DNA of 64,000 nt from JBFMFH01 sp964481395 (GCA_964481395.1 CAYZYG010000011.1:6720-70719); one strand, 5' to 3'. Positions 54,802 through 63,689 are shown, numbered from the stretch's first letter. The notes: generated by a model from the letters alone, not told the origin. Translations and numbers: made by a program.

Positions 54802-55356
54802 TCAGAGGTAGCGCCGCACCCGCGCCCGGTAGTCCCGCCACGCCTGCCCGAACCGGTCTTCGAGGAACCGCTCCTCCGCGATCACGATCCGATGGTGACC
54901 AGCCATCATGATCACGGTCGACAGCAGGTTGAACCAATGCGGCACGAGCAGGCACGATCCAATGCCCGCGAGGAACAACCCGAGGTAGATGGGATTGCGG
55001 CTGAACCGATAGAGCCCGTGCGTCTTGAGGTCGGTGGCTTCGCGCGGCAGGCCGATCCGTGTCGATCGCCCGAGTTCATGGATGGCCACCACCATGAGCA
55101 GCTCGCCAATCCCGGCGAGGACCGCCCCGACGAGCGTCCGTCCGGATGGCAACTGGCTCATCCGGACAGCCCACCCAAACAGGAAGACGTGCGGAGGCAC
55201 GATGGCGAGCTTGGTCACGACAAAAGCCAGCGGCTGGATCGACGGCCGCCCGATGGTGGTCTTCAGACGCTGCAGCGTCGCGCCAGCAGTTCGCCCGGCA
55301 TCGTCTCGGCCAAGCGCTTCACCGGTATCCTGGACGGCATTCACGCGGTCGCTCAT
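54802..55356 (-). CDS. Isoprenylcysteine methyltransferase-like membrane protein
   Basis: A 184-residue protein from the ATG at 55354-55356, with GAGGAG upstream. Four or so membrane helices, then the ICMT/PEMT signature GLYRFSRNPIYLGLFLAG and the C-terminal EERFLEDRFGQAWRDYRARV, the SAM-binding end of this group. Bacterial members methylate small or lipid substrates and are mostly uncharacterised. It is convergent with the nuclease operon, 73 bases beyond its stop. Confidence 0.82.
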   Translation of the reverse strand: MSDRVNAVQDTGEALGRDDAGRTAGATLQRLKTTIGRPSIQPLAFVVTKLAIVPPHVFLFGWAVRMSQLPSGRTLVGAVLAGIGELLMVVAIHELGRSTRIGLPREATDLKTHGLYRFSRNPIYLGLFLAGIGSCLLVPHWFNLLSTVIMMAGHHRIVIAEERFLEDRFGQAWRDYRARVRRYL

Positions 55357-55628
55357 GGGGGCTCCTCGGGCGCGGGCGCACAGGCGCGACTCCGTTCGCA
55401 CCGGCATGCTGTCGGGTTGCAGATGGAGTCTACCACGCAGACCTGGCTCCCACCGGCTAAGTGGTTCGATTCGCAAGTACGGCCTCGTATCACGTGCGCG
55501 GTCGATGGCCGCAGTTGCTCCCTCACCACTCAGTCCTGACCCTCGACTGGCTCAGGGTCATCCCGAGCAACGCCGAGGGATGAGGGCGCAAATACGTCGC
55601 CATACTTGCGCATCGAAGGACTGAGGAC

Positions 55629-56021
55629 CTACTGCGCCAGCAGGGAGAGGGAAAGCCCGTCGACCTTGTCGAAGTGCCGCCGTTCTCTCGTCAGCAGGAG
55701 TCCTCGACGCGTCTTGACGATGCCGGCGATCAGACTGTCGCCCATGCCGATCGGCGTGCCCGCACGTTCGAGGGTGCGCCGGATGGCGGCCGCCGCGTCG
55801 GCCGCCGCCCGGTCGACGGGCAGCGTGTCGATCGCGTCGAGGAGGTCGCGCACGGGCCGTTTCTGGCGCGCGGTGCGGACCCCGGACAGCAGTTCGAACC
55901 GGCTCACCGCCGTCGTGGCGAGGTCACCCCGTTCGAGCTCGAGCGCGATGCGTTCTGCGCCGGGATCGTGGCCGCTCAAGTAGTCGATCAGGACGTCGGT
56001 GTCGGCGACGATCATCGCCAC
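55629..56021 (-). CDS. vapC: VapC-type PIN-domain toxin
   Basis: A 130-residue PIN-domain RNase. Acidic residues are seen in VADTDVLIDYL (D7), the E in SRFELLSG (about 44), and GMGDSLIAG (D about 94), followed by LLLTRERRHFDKVDGL. It overlaps the upstream antitoxin gene by 10 bases. VapC toxins cut initiator tRNA or other RNAs when freed from VapB. All expected acidic residues are present, so it should be active. Confidence 0.88.
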   Translation of the reverse strand: MAMIVADTDVLIDYLSGHDPGAERIALELERGDLATTAVSRFELLSGVRTARQKRPVRDLLDAIDTLPVDRAAADAAAAIRRTLERAGTPIGMGDSLIAGIVKTRRGLLLTRERRHFDKVDGLSLSLLAQ

Positions 56022-56251
56022 GACTCCCGGAGCGCGGCGGCGGTTCGACGAAGATCCTCGGCATCCCGTCGCGAGAGGGCACCACGGACCTTGAGCGCAC
56101 GCTGGCGGGCCTGCGCGCCGGCGTCGAGACGCCGCAGGTGTTCGTCGAGTGCCTCGGCGATAACCGAAGAGAATCCCTTTTCTCCGCGGCGCGCGGCCAG
56201 TTCGAGGAGCCGCGCCCGATGCTCGTCCTTGAGTTCGATGGTCGTGCGCAT
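56012..56251 (-). CDS. vapB: VapB-type ribbon-helix-helix antitoxin
   Basis: A 79-residue protein. MRTTIELKDEHRARLLELAA forms the N-terminal strand and helix of a ribbon-helix-helix DNA-binding domain. The C-terminal LKVRGALSRRDAEDLRRTAA is the toxin-neutralising helix. It is the first gene of the vapBC pair. A palindrome (56268-56281) just upstream is a candidate autoregulatory operator. Confidence 0.82.
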   Translation of the reverse strand: MRTTIELKDEHRARLLELAARRGEKGFSSVIAEALDEHLRRLDAGAQARQRALKVRGALSRRDAEDLRRTAAALRESWR

Positions 56252-56267
56252 GAGGAGGAGTGTATTA

Positions 56268-56281
56268 CATGCATGTGCATG
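56268..56281. promoter_or_regulatory. Candidate VapB operator
   Basis: Palindrome CATGCA-TG-TGCATG, 17 bases upstream of the vapB start. Ribbon-helix-helix antitoxins bind short inverted repeats at their own promoters, so this is the expected place for an operator. Confidence 0.5.
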
Positions 56282-56347
56282 ACATCGACTGCGTGCCCGG
56301 GGTCGCCTGGGGCGACGTGGGATCGCTGGACCCGGTTTGGCGGTAAG

Positions 56348-57442
56348 ATGGCGCCCGTCATGATCACGCACTCCTCCCGTCTGCTCGCTGCTGCCTTCGT
56401 CTTCGCCGCGCTCGTCGCGGCCCCTCACGCCCGCCCAGCCGACGTCCCGGAGTGGCCGCGCTTCCGGGGCCCCGAGTCCAACCCGGTGTCCCAGACCCGG
56501 TTGCCCGCCACCTGGTCGAAGACCGAGAACGTCGAGTGGACGGCTGAGATTCCTGGCCTCGGCTGGTCCTCGCCGATCGTGAGCGGCGGGAAGATCTTCG
56601 TCACCGCGGCGGTCAGCGACGGCGACTCCAAGAAGCCGCAGGTCGGCACGGAATACTCGAACGAGTACGTCGCCGAGCTGATGAAGCAGGGACTCCCCGA
56701 GAAGGAGGTCGAGGCGCGGGTCGTCGCGCGCGACTTCGAGCTGCCGGGCGAGGTGATGCTCCACTACTTCCTGTACTGCCTCGATCTCCAGTCCGGGAAG
56801 CTGCTGTGGAAGCAGGAGTACCACTCGGGNNNNNNNNNNNNNNNNNNNNNNNNNNNNNNNNNNNNNNNNNNNNNNNNNNNNNNNNNNNNNNNNNNNNNNN
56901 NNNNNNNNNNNNNNNNNNNNNNNNNNNNNGCCGGCATGTCCACGTCACCGATCCCGAGCCCGTACGCGTACGGCGGGCTCCTGCTCGTCAACGGCGGAAA
57001 AGGCGGCGGGGTGTTCGGCGTGAAGCCGGGCGCGAGCGGCGACCTCTCGGCCAAGGCCGGTGACGCGCTGAACGATCACGTCGCGTGGCGGCAGGACCGC
57101 GCGGGTACGTATCTCGCCACCCAGGTGGCCTACGACGGGGCCTTCTACTCGCTGACGGAGAACGGCATCCTCAGCCGATCGGACGCCAAGACGGGCGCCG
57201 TGACGTGGCGCGCGCGCATCGAAGGCGGTGTCTCGTTCACCTCGTCGCCCTGGGCCTACGACGGGAAGGTCTTCTGTCTGAACGAGGAGGGCAAGACCTT
57301 CGTCGTTGCCGCGGGCGACGAATATCGCCTGCTCGGCGTGAACGATCTCGACGAGATGGCCCTGGCCACGCCGGCGCTCGTCGGCGATCGTCTGCTGCTG
57401 CGAACGCAGGGCCGCCTGTACTCGATCCGGCAGAAGCCCTGA
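56348..57442 (+). CDS. PQQ-repeat beta-propeller protein (gap inside)
   Basis: A secreted protein starting MAPVMITHSS at 56348, or at 56360; signal peptide LLAAAFVFAALVAAPHA. Propeller-type repeats of the PQQ-like group are recognisable: WPRFRGPESNPVS, GLGWSSPIVSGGKIFVTAA, LYCLDLQSGKLLWKQE, YSLTENGILSRSDAKTGAVTW. A 100-N gap at 56830-56929 hides about 33 codons if the gap size is right, so the true length is uncertain. The known part fits an eight-bladed propeller without the heme or PQQ ligands of a true dehydrogenase. It is preceded by a TAAGAT box, possibly leaderless. Confidence 0.82.
   Translation: MAPVMITHSSRLLAAAFVFAALVAAPHARPADVPEWPRFRGPESNPVSQTRLPATWSKTENVEWTAEIPGLGWSSPIVSGGKIFVTAAVSDGDSKKPQVGTEYSNEYVAELMKQGLPEKEVEARVVARDFELPGEVMLHYFLYCLDLQSGKLLWKQEYHSXXXXXXXXXXXXXXXXXXXXXXXXXXXXXXXXXXAGMSTSPIPSPYAYGGLLLVNGGKGGGVFGVKPGASGDLSAKAGDALNDHVAWRQDRAGTYLATQVAYDGAFYSLTENGILSRSDAKTGAVTWRARIEGGVSFTSSPWAYDGKVFCLNEEGKTFVVAAGDEYRLLGVNDLDEMALATPALVGDRLLLRTQGRLYSIRQKP
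56830..56929. other. Assembly gap (100 N) inside the PQQ-repeat gene
   Basis: A run of 100 N interrupting the propeller gene. The reading frame is the same on both sides only if the true gap length leaves the frame intact, so gap size and protein length are not reliable. Confidence 0.95.
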
Positions 57443-57450
57443 GCACACCC

Positions 57451-57514
57451 GATAATCACTCCCGGAGTGATTTGCGCTCCGCCCATGCGCGAAATCACTC
57501 CGGGAGTGATTATC
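57451..57514. terminator. Large inverted repeat between convergent genes
   Basis: Two near-identical 19-bp palindromes, aatcactcc-c-ggagtgatt (57454-57472) and aatcactcc-g-ggagtgatt (57493-57511), that also pair with each other over about 27 bases. It lies between the PQQ-repeat gene and the lactate permease gene, which converge. It can serve as a bidirectional terminator; the double palindrome is unusual. Confidence 0.55.
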
Positions 57515-57537
57515 GCTCCGTCACGCCGGCAACAGGC

Positions 57538-59196
57538 TCAGCCGGCCGAGGCCCAGGCCAGCGCCAGCGCGCCCGCGACGAGGCAGTAGTACGCCATCGG
57601 CAGGAGCGTCTTCCGGATGAGCGCGCCTTCCTGGCCGAGCAGGCCCACGGTCGCGGAGGCCGCCACGACATTGTGGACCGTGATCATGTTGCCCGCCGCG
57701 CCGCCCACCGCCTGTGCCGCGACCACCACGGCCGGGTCGGCGCCGATCTTCAGGGCCGTCGCGAACTGAAAGAGCGCGAACATCAGGTTCGACACCGTGT
57801 TGCTCCCCGCCACGAACGCCCCGAGCGATCCGATCCACGGCGCGAACAGCGGCCACGCCTGCCCCGCCAGATCCGCGGCGGCCTGCGCCAGCACCAGCGG
57901 CATGCTCTCAAGGCCTGAGGTGTTGAAGCGCGGCCCCGATTCGATGAACACACGGACCATCGGCAACGCGAACACGAGGGCCACGGCCGCGCCCCGCAGC
58001 TGGCCGGATGCCACGCGCCAGGATCGACGGATGTCGGCCGCCCGCATCCGGTGCAGCGCGTACGTCACCACGCACGCGACGATGAACAGGAAGCCGGGGG
58101 AGTACAGAATCTGGAACGGCTGGCCGATCCCGCTGCCCAGAATGTTCGTCGGGCCGACGTTCACGCTCGCGAGCCACCGCCCGACGCCGAGCCAGGGGAG
58201 CCGTGTGGCGAGCAGCAGCGCCATGACGACGCCGTAGGGTGCCCACGCCCGTATCGTCGACATGCCGTCGGGCTGCGCGTCCGTGGCCGGCTCGATGCTC
58301 CCCATCCACCCGCGTTCCCACTCCGCCCGCGGCGCGAAGTCCCAGACCGTGCTCGGCACGAACCACCCTCGGCGCACCGCCGCGACGACGATGGCCATGC
58401 CTGCGGCACCGCCGACGAGCGACGGGAACTCGGGCCCGAGGAAGACCGCGCACAGGAGGTACGGCACCGTGAAGCTGAACGCGGCGAAGAGCGCGAACGG
58501 CCAGGCTTCGAGGCCCTCGCGGACGCTGCGCCGGGCGCCGTAGAACTTCGTCAGCATGGCGCAGAAGAACAGCGGCACGAGCGTGCCCGCGGCCGCGTGC
58601 AGGACGCCCACCCGCACGGCGATGTGCTCCAGGTACGCGCGCGTCTGCCAGCCCTGGCCCGCGAGGTACTCGCGCGCGAGGTCGGCGTCGAGCCCGCCAG
58701 CCACGCCGACGAGGATGGGCGTGCCGACGGCGCCGAACGACACGGGCGTGCTCTGGATCACCAGGCCGACCATCACGGCCGCCATCGCCGGGAAGCCCAG
58801 CGCCAGCATCAGCGGCGCCGCGAGCGCCGCGGGCGTGCCGAAGCCTGATGCGCCCTCGATGAAGCTGCCGAACAGCCAGCCGACGATGACCGCCTGCACG
58901 CGGCGGTCGGGACTGACGCGGGTGAAGGCGTCGCGGATCACCGCGACGGCCCCGCTCGCAGTCAGGGTCGCGAGCAGCAGCAGCGCGCCGAAGATGATGA
59001 AGAGCAGCGTCGCCGCCAGCCAGAGCCCCTGAATGCTGGCCGCGGCCAGCCCGAGCGCGCCGACGCGCCACACGAGCGCCGCGATGAGAACGGTCACCAC
59101 GTAGGCCGCCGGCATGGCCCGTGACGCGGGCATCCGGAACCCCACGAGGAGGATGCCCACGGCAACGATGGGCGCGAGCGCGAGCAGGCCCAGCAT
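57538..59196 (-). CDS. lldP: L-lactate permease family transporter
   Basis: A 552-residue transporter with 12 or more membrane helices, from the ATG at 59194-59196 with GGAGGAG upstream. Family signatures are SFIEGASGFGTPAALAAP, STPVSFGAVGTPI and the C-terminal AVGGAAGNMITVHNVVAASATV. It imports lactate or glycolate with protons. It is the downstream gene of a pair: the amidase stop is 8 bases before its start and its ribosome site overlaps that end. The substrate link to the amidase product is unknown. Confidence 0.92.
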   Translation of the reverse strand: MLGLLALAPIVAVGILLVGFRMPASRAMPAAYVVTVLIAALVWRVGALGLAAASIQGLWLAATLLFIIFGALLLLATLTASGAVAVIRDAFTRVSPDRRVQAVIVGWLFGSFIEGASGFGTPAALAAPLMLALGFPAMAAVMVGLVIQSTPVSFGAVGTPILVGVAGGLDADLAREYLAGQGWQTRAYLEHIAVRVGVLHAAAGTLVPLFFCAMLTKFYGARRSVREGLEAWPFALFAAFSFTVPYLLCAVFLGPEFPSLVGGAAGMAIVVAAVRRGWFVPSTVWDFAPRAEWERGWMGSIEPATDAQPDGMSTIRAWAPYGVVMALLLATRLPWLGVGRWLASVNVGPTNILGSGIGQPFQILYSPGFLFIVACVVTYALHRMRAADIRRSWRVASGQLRGAAVALVFALPMVRVFIESGPRFNTSGLESMPLVLAQAAADLAGQAWPLFAPWIGSLGAFVAGSNTVSNLMFALFQFATALKIGADPAVVVAAQAVGGAAGNMITVHNVVAASATVGLLGQEGALIRKTLLPMAYYCLVAGALALAWASAG

Positions 59197-59204
59197 GGCT
59201 CCTC

Positions 59205-60788
59205 CTATCGCAGCGGTGGCGTCGAGGGGGGCGGGCGGCGGTGCCGCGTGGCCTGCTCGTAGGCGTACGCGAGCCTGATGAGCGTCGACTCGGACCAGGC
59301 TCGGCCGAAGAACGTGATCCCCGCGGGCAGCAGCCCCCGCGTGTGCCCCATCGGCACCTGGATGGACGGGAAGCCGGTCGTCGGCGAGAAGAACTGGCTG
59401 TTGTCGCCGTGCGGCGTGTTGAGATCGCCGATCAGCCGCGGCGGATTGCTCCACGTGGGATACACGTACGCATCCAGCTTCAGCGCATCCATCGTCTTCG
59501 TCACGGCCGCGCGCACCTCGTCCCGGTAAGCCAACTCGGCCTTGCAGGCGTCCGAATCCGGACCGTTCTCGGGCCCATCGAGCGCCTGTTCGAGCCGCCG
59601 CTGCACCGTCGGATGGAAACGCCTCGACTTCACGATCTCGGCCAGGCTCTTCACGGGAACGGCTTCCCCGTGGGAAGCCAGGTACCGGTTGATGTCGTAC
59701 TTGAACCCCATGCACGGCCCGGCGCCCTGCTGGCGGCGGATCCGATCGAGCCCCTCGACCGGGGCCGGGTCCACGATCACGGCGCCCGCCCGCCGGAGGT
59801 CCTCGAGCGCGGCCGTGAAGACCTGGACAATCTCCGGATCGGTGGTCTCTCGCTCGTACGCCTGGCGCAGAACCCCGATGCGCGCGCCCCGCAGACCATC
59901 GTGGGCGAGAGACGCGGCGTAATTCTCCGGGGCGCGCCCGCGGGACGCAGCCGTCGCCGCGTCGTCAGGATCCTCCCCCACAATGACCTGGAACACGGCC
60001 ACGGCGTCAGCGACCGTGCGCGCCATGGGACCGGCGATGTCGGCCAGAAGGTTCAGCGGCATCACGCCGGCCCGGCTCGTCAGACCCATCGTCGATCTGA
60101 TGCCCGCGAGCGACTGGTGGGACGAGGGCCCGCGAATCGAGTTGCCCGTGTCGCTGCCGAGCCCGACGGCGCCGAAGCTCGTCGCGACCGCTGCGGCGGT
60201 GCCGCCGCTCGATCCGGCCGTCACGCGATCGAGCGCGTACGGGTTCTTCGTGTAGCCCGAGAGGATCGAGCTGACCGTCTCGTAGGGCGTGAACGCCCAT
60301 TCGGCCATGTTCGACTTCGCCAGGACGATGGCGCCCGCCTCCTTGATCCGCTTGACCTGGAAGGCATCCTTTTTCGAAACGAACCCGGCGAGCGCGAGCG
60401 ACCCGTTGGCGCTTTGCAGGCCCACGGTCTCGAAATTGTCCTTCACGATCGTCGGCACGCAATGGAGCGGACCGACGAATCCGCTCTGGGCGAACCGCCG
60501 GTCGAGTTCGTCCGCCCGCACCAGCGCCTCGGAATTCGTGACGACGATGGCGTTGATGGCGGGGCCGTTCTTGTCGTACGCCTCGATGCGCCTGAGATAC
60601 GCCTCGACGAGCGCGCGGCAGGTAAGGCGGCCTGCCTTCATCGCCGCGTGGATGTCGGCAATCGTCGCTTCTTCGACCCTGAACGGGGCGGCCGTATCCG
60701 GCCTGGCGGGCGTCTGCGCGCTGGGCAGACCAAGCGCGACGACGCGGGCAACAACGATCACGGCACAGGCAAGGGTGACGGTGCGCAT
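59205..60788 (-). CDS. Secreted amidase (amidase signature family)
   Basis: A 527-residue protein with a signal peptide (LACAVIVVARVVALGLPSAQ). The Ser-cisSer-Lys triad is visible: K in PTIVKDNFET, cis-Ser in GSDTGNSIRGPSS, and the nucleophile region AGSSGGTAAAVA. The family hydrolyses amide bonds in peptides, aryl or alkyl amides. Location is extracytoplasmic. It is cotranscribed with the lactate permease, suggesting a release-and-uptake pair, although lactoyl amides as substrate are only a guess. Confidence 0.88.
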   Translation of the reverse strand: MRTVTLACAVIVVARVVALGLPSAQTPARPDTAAPFRVEEATIADIHAAMKAGRLTCRALVEAYLRRIEAYDKNGPAINAIVVTNSEALVRADELDRRFAQSGFVGPLHCVPTIVKDNFETVGLQSANGSLALAGFVSKKDAFQVKRIKEAGAIVLAKSNMAEWAFTPYETVSSILSGYTKNPYALDRVTAGSSGGTAAAVATSFGAVGLGSDTGNSIRGPSSHQSLAGIRSTMGLTSRAGVMPLNLLADIAGPMARTVADAVAVFQVIVGEDPDDAATAASRGRAPENYAASLAHDGLRGARIGVLRQAYERETTDPEIVQVFTAALEDLRRAGAVIVDPAPVEGLDRIRRQQGAGPCMGFKYDINRYLASHGEAVPVKSLAEIVKSRRFHPTVQRRLEQALDGPENGPDSDACKAELAYRDEVRAAVTKTMDALKLDAYVYPTWSNPPRLIGDLNTPHGDNSQFFSPTTGFPSIQVPMGHTRGLLPAGITFFGRAWSESTLIRLAYAYEQATRHRRPPPSTPPLR

Positions 60789-60807
60789 GAAGGCGAATCT
60801 TACAACA

Positions 60808-60835
60808 GGGATCGGGGACCGGGGACCGGGGACCA
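60808..60835. repeat. Heptanucleotide tandem repeat (4 units)
   Basis: Units gggatcg, gggaccg, gggaccg, gggacca, upstream of the amidase start in the region leading to the MATE-like gene. Same period and base pattern as at 1505 and 62303. Confidence 0.55.
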
Positions 60836-60990
60836 GTCATGGATGTCCCCACGCCCGGGGGCGTGTGCGCGCTGAAGCGCGCCTGCTTTTCCGCGACGGT
60901 GCTGGCGGCTCGGCAGACGCGGCGCGCCCTCACGCGCGCCTGGCGGGATCCATCGGCGTGAGATACTGATGTGCCCCTGATGACGCTCGT

Positions 60991-62289
60991 GTGACTGAAC
61001 CGCTTCGCACCAGACAGATCCTCGCCTATTGGCTCCCGCTCGCCGCGACGTGGCTGATGATGGCCGGCGAGGGCCCGTTCATCGCCGCGATCATCGCCCG
61101 CCTGCCCGAAGCCCGCTTCAATCTGGCCGCGTACGGCGTGGCGTTCTCGTTCGCGCTGGTCGCGGAATCTCCCATCATGATGATGCTGACGGCCGCGAAC
61201 ACGCTGGTCCACGATCGCCAGTCGTTCCTCGCGCTCCGGCGGTACAACTACGCGCTCAATGCGCTCCTGACGGCCACGATTGCCATCGGCGTCATCCCGC
61301 CGGTGTTCCGGTTCTTCACCGACACGCTGATCGGCCTGCCGGACGACGTGTCGCGGCTGACCAACCTCGCCACGGCGTGTCTGATCACGTGGCCTGCGGC
61401 CATCGGCTACCGGCGCTTCTACCAGGGCATCCTCGTGCGGCACGGCCTTGCCCGTCGCGTCGCGTACGGCACGGTCGTGCGGCTGACCACGATGGGGTCC
61501 GCGGCTGTCCTGCTGTCGCGGCTGACCGACCTGCCGGGCGCGGTCGTCGGCGGGGCCTCGCTCGCGATCGGTGTCTTCTTCGAAGCCGCAGCCAGCCGCC
61601 TGATGGCCGACCGCGTCGTCCGCGAGCTGCTCGCGCGTCCGTCTGCGCCGGGTGAGGCACCGCTCACCACCCGCGACATCACCGCCTTCTACTATCCCCT
61701 CGCACTGACGTCTGTCCTGACGCTGGTGGTCGCGCCGCTCGTCACGTTCTTCCTCGGCCGTAGCCGGGCGCCCATCGAGTCGCTCGCATCATGGCCCGTC
61801 ATCGGGGCTCTGCTGCTGCTCTTCCGCGCGACGGCCATCGCGTATCAGGAGGTGGGCGTCGCGCTCATCGGGCGCCGGCAGGAGCACGAGCGCGAGGTCG
61901 GCCGCGTCGCCGCATGGCTGGCTGGCGGGGTAACCGCCCTCCTCGCGCTGCTGGCGTTCACGCCCTTGTCGCTGGTCTGGTACCACACGGTCTCTGGGCT
62001 GTCTGACGCGCTGGCTTCGTTCTCGGTGCTGCCGACGCAGATTCTCATCCTGCTGCCGGCTGCCGAGTTCCTCCTGGCGATGCAGCGGTCGGTCCTGATC
62101 CTCTCACGTCGCACTACGCCGATTACCGTGGCGACCCTGATCGAGGCCCTCGGCACCGTCGCCGTGCTGCTCGTGTGTATCGGCACGTTCGACATGCTCG
62201 GGGCGGTGGCCGCAAGCATTGCCGTGATGGTGGGGAGAATCGCGGCGAACGGGTACCTGCACGGGGCGACGCGGCAGTTGGCCGCCTGA
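60991..62289 (+). CDS. MATE/ANKH-like membrane transporter
   Basis: A 432-residue protein starting at GTG 60991 with about 12 membrane helices. The pattern (AYWLPLAATWLMMAGEGPF, GIVLRPVAYG-like loops, EAAASRLMADR) recalls the MOP superfamily: the N-terminal block resembles the ANKH-like subgroup more than classic NorM. The substrate is unknown; ANKH exports small polyanions, while MATE proteins export cations. It is divergent from the amidase. A heptamer array follows the stop. Confidence 0.75.
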   Translation: MTEPLRTRQILAYWLPLAATWLMMAGEGPFIAAIIARLPEARFNLAAYGVAFSFALVAESPIMMMLTAANTLVHDRQSFLALRRYNYALNALLTATIAIGVIPPVFRFFTDTLIGLPDDVSRLTNLATACLITWPAAIGYRRFYQGILVRHGLARRVAYGTVVRLTTMGSAAVLLSRLTDLPGAVVGGASLAIGVFFEAAASRLMADRVVRELLARPSAPGEAPLTTRDITAFYYPLALTSVLTLVVAPLVTFFLGRSRAPIESLASWPVIGALLLLFRATAIAYQEVGVALIGRRQEHEREVGRVAAWLAGGVTALLALLAFTPLSLVWYHTVSGLSDALASFSVLPTQILILLPAAEFLLAMQRSVLILSRRTTPITVATLIEALGTVAVLLVCIGTFDMLGAVAASIAVMVGRIAANGYLHGATRQLAA

Positions 62290-62302
62290 CCGCCGCGCCA
62301 AC

Positions 62303-62330
62303 GGGGTCCGGGCCCCGGGATCCGGGATTC
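62303..62330. repeat. Heptanucleotide tandem repeat (4 units)
   Basis: Units ggggtcc, gggcccc, gggatcc, gggattc, 14 bases after the transporter stop and before the convergent permease-prefix gene. Confidence 0.55.
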
Positions 62331-62396
62331 GAAACCGGGACATGCGTTGTCGCTGGTGCGACGCCTCGGTTTGGCAGGGATTCGTGAGCCGGGCGG

Positions 62397-62996
62397 CTAC
62401 CCTGCCGCCCGGGCAGCCAGGCGACGGTTTCGCCGCTCCATCCACAGGCTGCCCAGCCAGATGGAGGCCAGGAACGTGAGCCGCCGCAGCGAAACCGTGG
62501 ACAACAGGACCATCGTCCAGTAGGCCTGGTACTGGGTCCAGTACACCAGCCCGGCCACCAGGGGCGGAAGTCCGACCGTGGCGACGAGTATCAGTCGGCC
62601 AAGGCGCGCATGATCGCCGTTCAGCCGGCCGGCGACTGCCCCTGCAGCCAATCCGAGCAACGTCGTTTCCAACCAGATCCTGGTCGCCCATGACGCGTAC
62701 GAACCGCTGCCGTCCGCCGACAGGAGGACCACGGTCAGGCGCGTCATCATGATCAAGGCGAAGGAGAACAGCGACGTCGCCAAGACGTATCCGGTCTCGC
62801 GCCGCCAGACCAGCGCCCAGAACGTCCGCCAGACCTCTCGGTGAAGCCAGCGATGAGCCAGGCTAGAGCCATCCTCAGCGGTGCGCTGCCAGAGTTCCTC
62901 GGTCAGGTCACCGACGACCTGCGGGAAACTCGGCTCTCCCTTGAACGGCCAGAGGAGGAACCTGGACCAGAGCGGCAGCCTTGCGTCATCAGGCAT
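62397..62996 (-). CDS. Permease-prefix membrane protein
   Basis: A 199-residue protein. Its first 55 residues, RFLLWPFKGEPSFPQVVGDLTEELWQRT, match the prefix that in Acidobacteria precedes MacB-like ADOP permeases. Four membrane helices follow, but the permease itself is missing. The start overlaps the PadR stop by 8 bases, so they are coupled. A stand-alone prefix protein could be a regulatory remnant of an ADOP transporter. Confidence 0.72.
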   Translation of the reverse strand: MPDDARLPLWSRFLLWPFKGEPSFPQVVGDLTEELWQRTAEDGSSLAHRWLHREVWRTFWALVWRRETGYVLATSLFSFALIMMTRLTVVLLSADGSGSYASWATRIWLETTLLGLAAGAVAGRLNGDHARLGRLILVATVGLPPLVAGLVYWTQYQAYWTMVLLSTVSLRRLTFLASIWLGSLWMERRNRRLAARAAG

Positions 62997-63327
62997 GTGC
63001 TTTCACTCCCGCGAGCTTCAACCCCGCCGTCAGCCCCTCCAGCGCTCTCTGGGTCTCGGCGAGGGTCTTCACGCCCCGCGCCGTCAGGCGGTAGTACCGC
63101 TTCGCCCGCCCGCCCCGCTCGCGCGTCGGCTCTCCCAGCCAGGATTCGACCATGCCCTTGCGTTCGAGCCGATCCATGGTGGTGTAGATCGCACCGATAG
63201 CCACATCCTTCTTCGCGCGCGTGAGCAACTCGCGCCGGATGGTCACGCCGTACGCCTGGTCGCCAAGCCGCAGGACGACCAGCATCAGCATCGACTCGAG
63301 ACCACCGAGGCTCTTGTCCGTTGCCAT
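62989..63327 (-). CDS. PadR-family transcriptional regulator
   Basis: A 112-residue regulator from the ATG at 63325-63327 (MATDKSLGGLESMLMLVVLR). The PadR winged helix is clear: RLGDQAYGVTIRREL, IGAIYTTMDRLERKGMVES, GGRAKRYYRLTARG. Small PadR proteins with this pattern regulate the ADOP or multidrug permease genes next to them. The operator palindrome at 63332-63344 is 5 bases from the start, the usual autoregulated arrangement. Confidence 0.92.
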   Translation of the reverse strand: MATDKSLGGLESMLMLVVLRLGDQAYGVTIRRELLTRAKKDVAIGAIYTTMDRLERKGMVESWLGEPTRERGGRAKRYYRLTARGVKTLAETQRALEGLTAGLKLAGVKAHA

Positions 63328-63331
63328 ATAA

Positions 63332-63344
63332 ACTACAAAGTAGT
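63332..63344. promoter_or_regulatory. PadR operator/promoter palindrome
   Basis: Perfect ACTAC-AAA-GTAGT dyad in an AT-rich stretch (catataaactac...tagtataaat) immediately upstream of padR. PadR regulators commonly bind such short dyads over their own promoters. Confidence 0.7.
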
Positions 63345-63388
63345 ATAAATAGCCGCCGCCCGTCAAGTGGGGGCATCCAGGATCCACG

Positions 63389-63688
63389 TCAGAGCCGGAT
63401 GCCTGTTCGGACGATTTCGCGGGAGAACCCCTGTGGGTCCGAATCCTGTACCGCCAAATGGGGCTCGATTCGAAGGTCCACTTCTCCGCGCAACCGATAC
63501 AGACGTGTCAGCGTACCGAGGTAGTCACAGTTGAGGGTCGGCACGAGGACCGCCACGTCGAGGTCGCTGTCTTCAGTCGCGTTGCCCGTCGCGTGTGAGC
63601 CGAACAGATAGGCTTCGCCTACCGGGACAACCTGTCGTGCGAGACGCACAAACGCGCTCGCCTTCTTCAGAGCCGCTTGGCGATCCAT
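63389..63688 (-). CDS. MNT-type nucleotidyltransferase (HEPN partner)
   Basis: A 99-residue protein from the ATG at 63686-63688. Site GSHATGNATEDSDLDVAVLV (GS plus D-x-D) is a minimal nucleotidyltransferase; the family modifies HEPN toxins as an antitoxin. Directly upstream on the same strand are remnants of a HEPN gene (63690-63945), the usual partner order. This MNT looks complete, so it may be an orphaned antitoxin. Confidence 0.75.
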   Translation of the reverse strand: MDRQAALKKASAFVRLARQVVPVGEAYLFGSHATGNATEDSDLDVAVLVPTLNCDYLGTLTRLYRLRGEVDLRIEPHLAVQDSDPQGFSREIVRTGIRL

Positions 63689-63689
63689 G

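Noticed and set aside
57451..57514. Double palindrome considered as CRISPR or attachment site
   Set aside because: Only two units, no spacers, and it fits a terminator between convergent genes.
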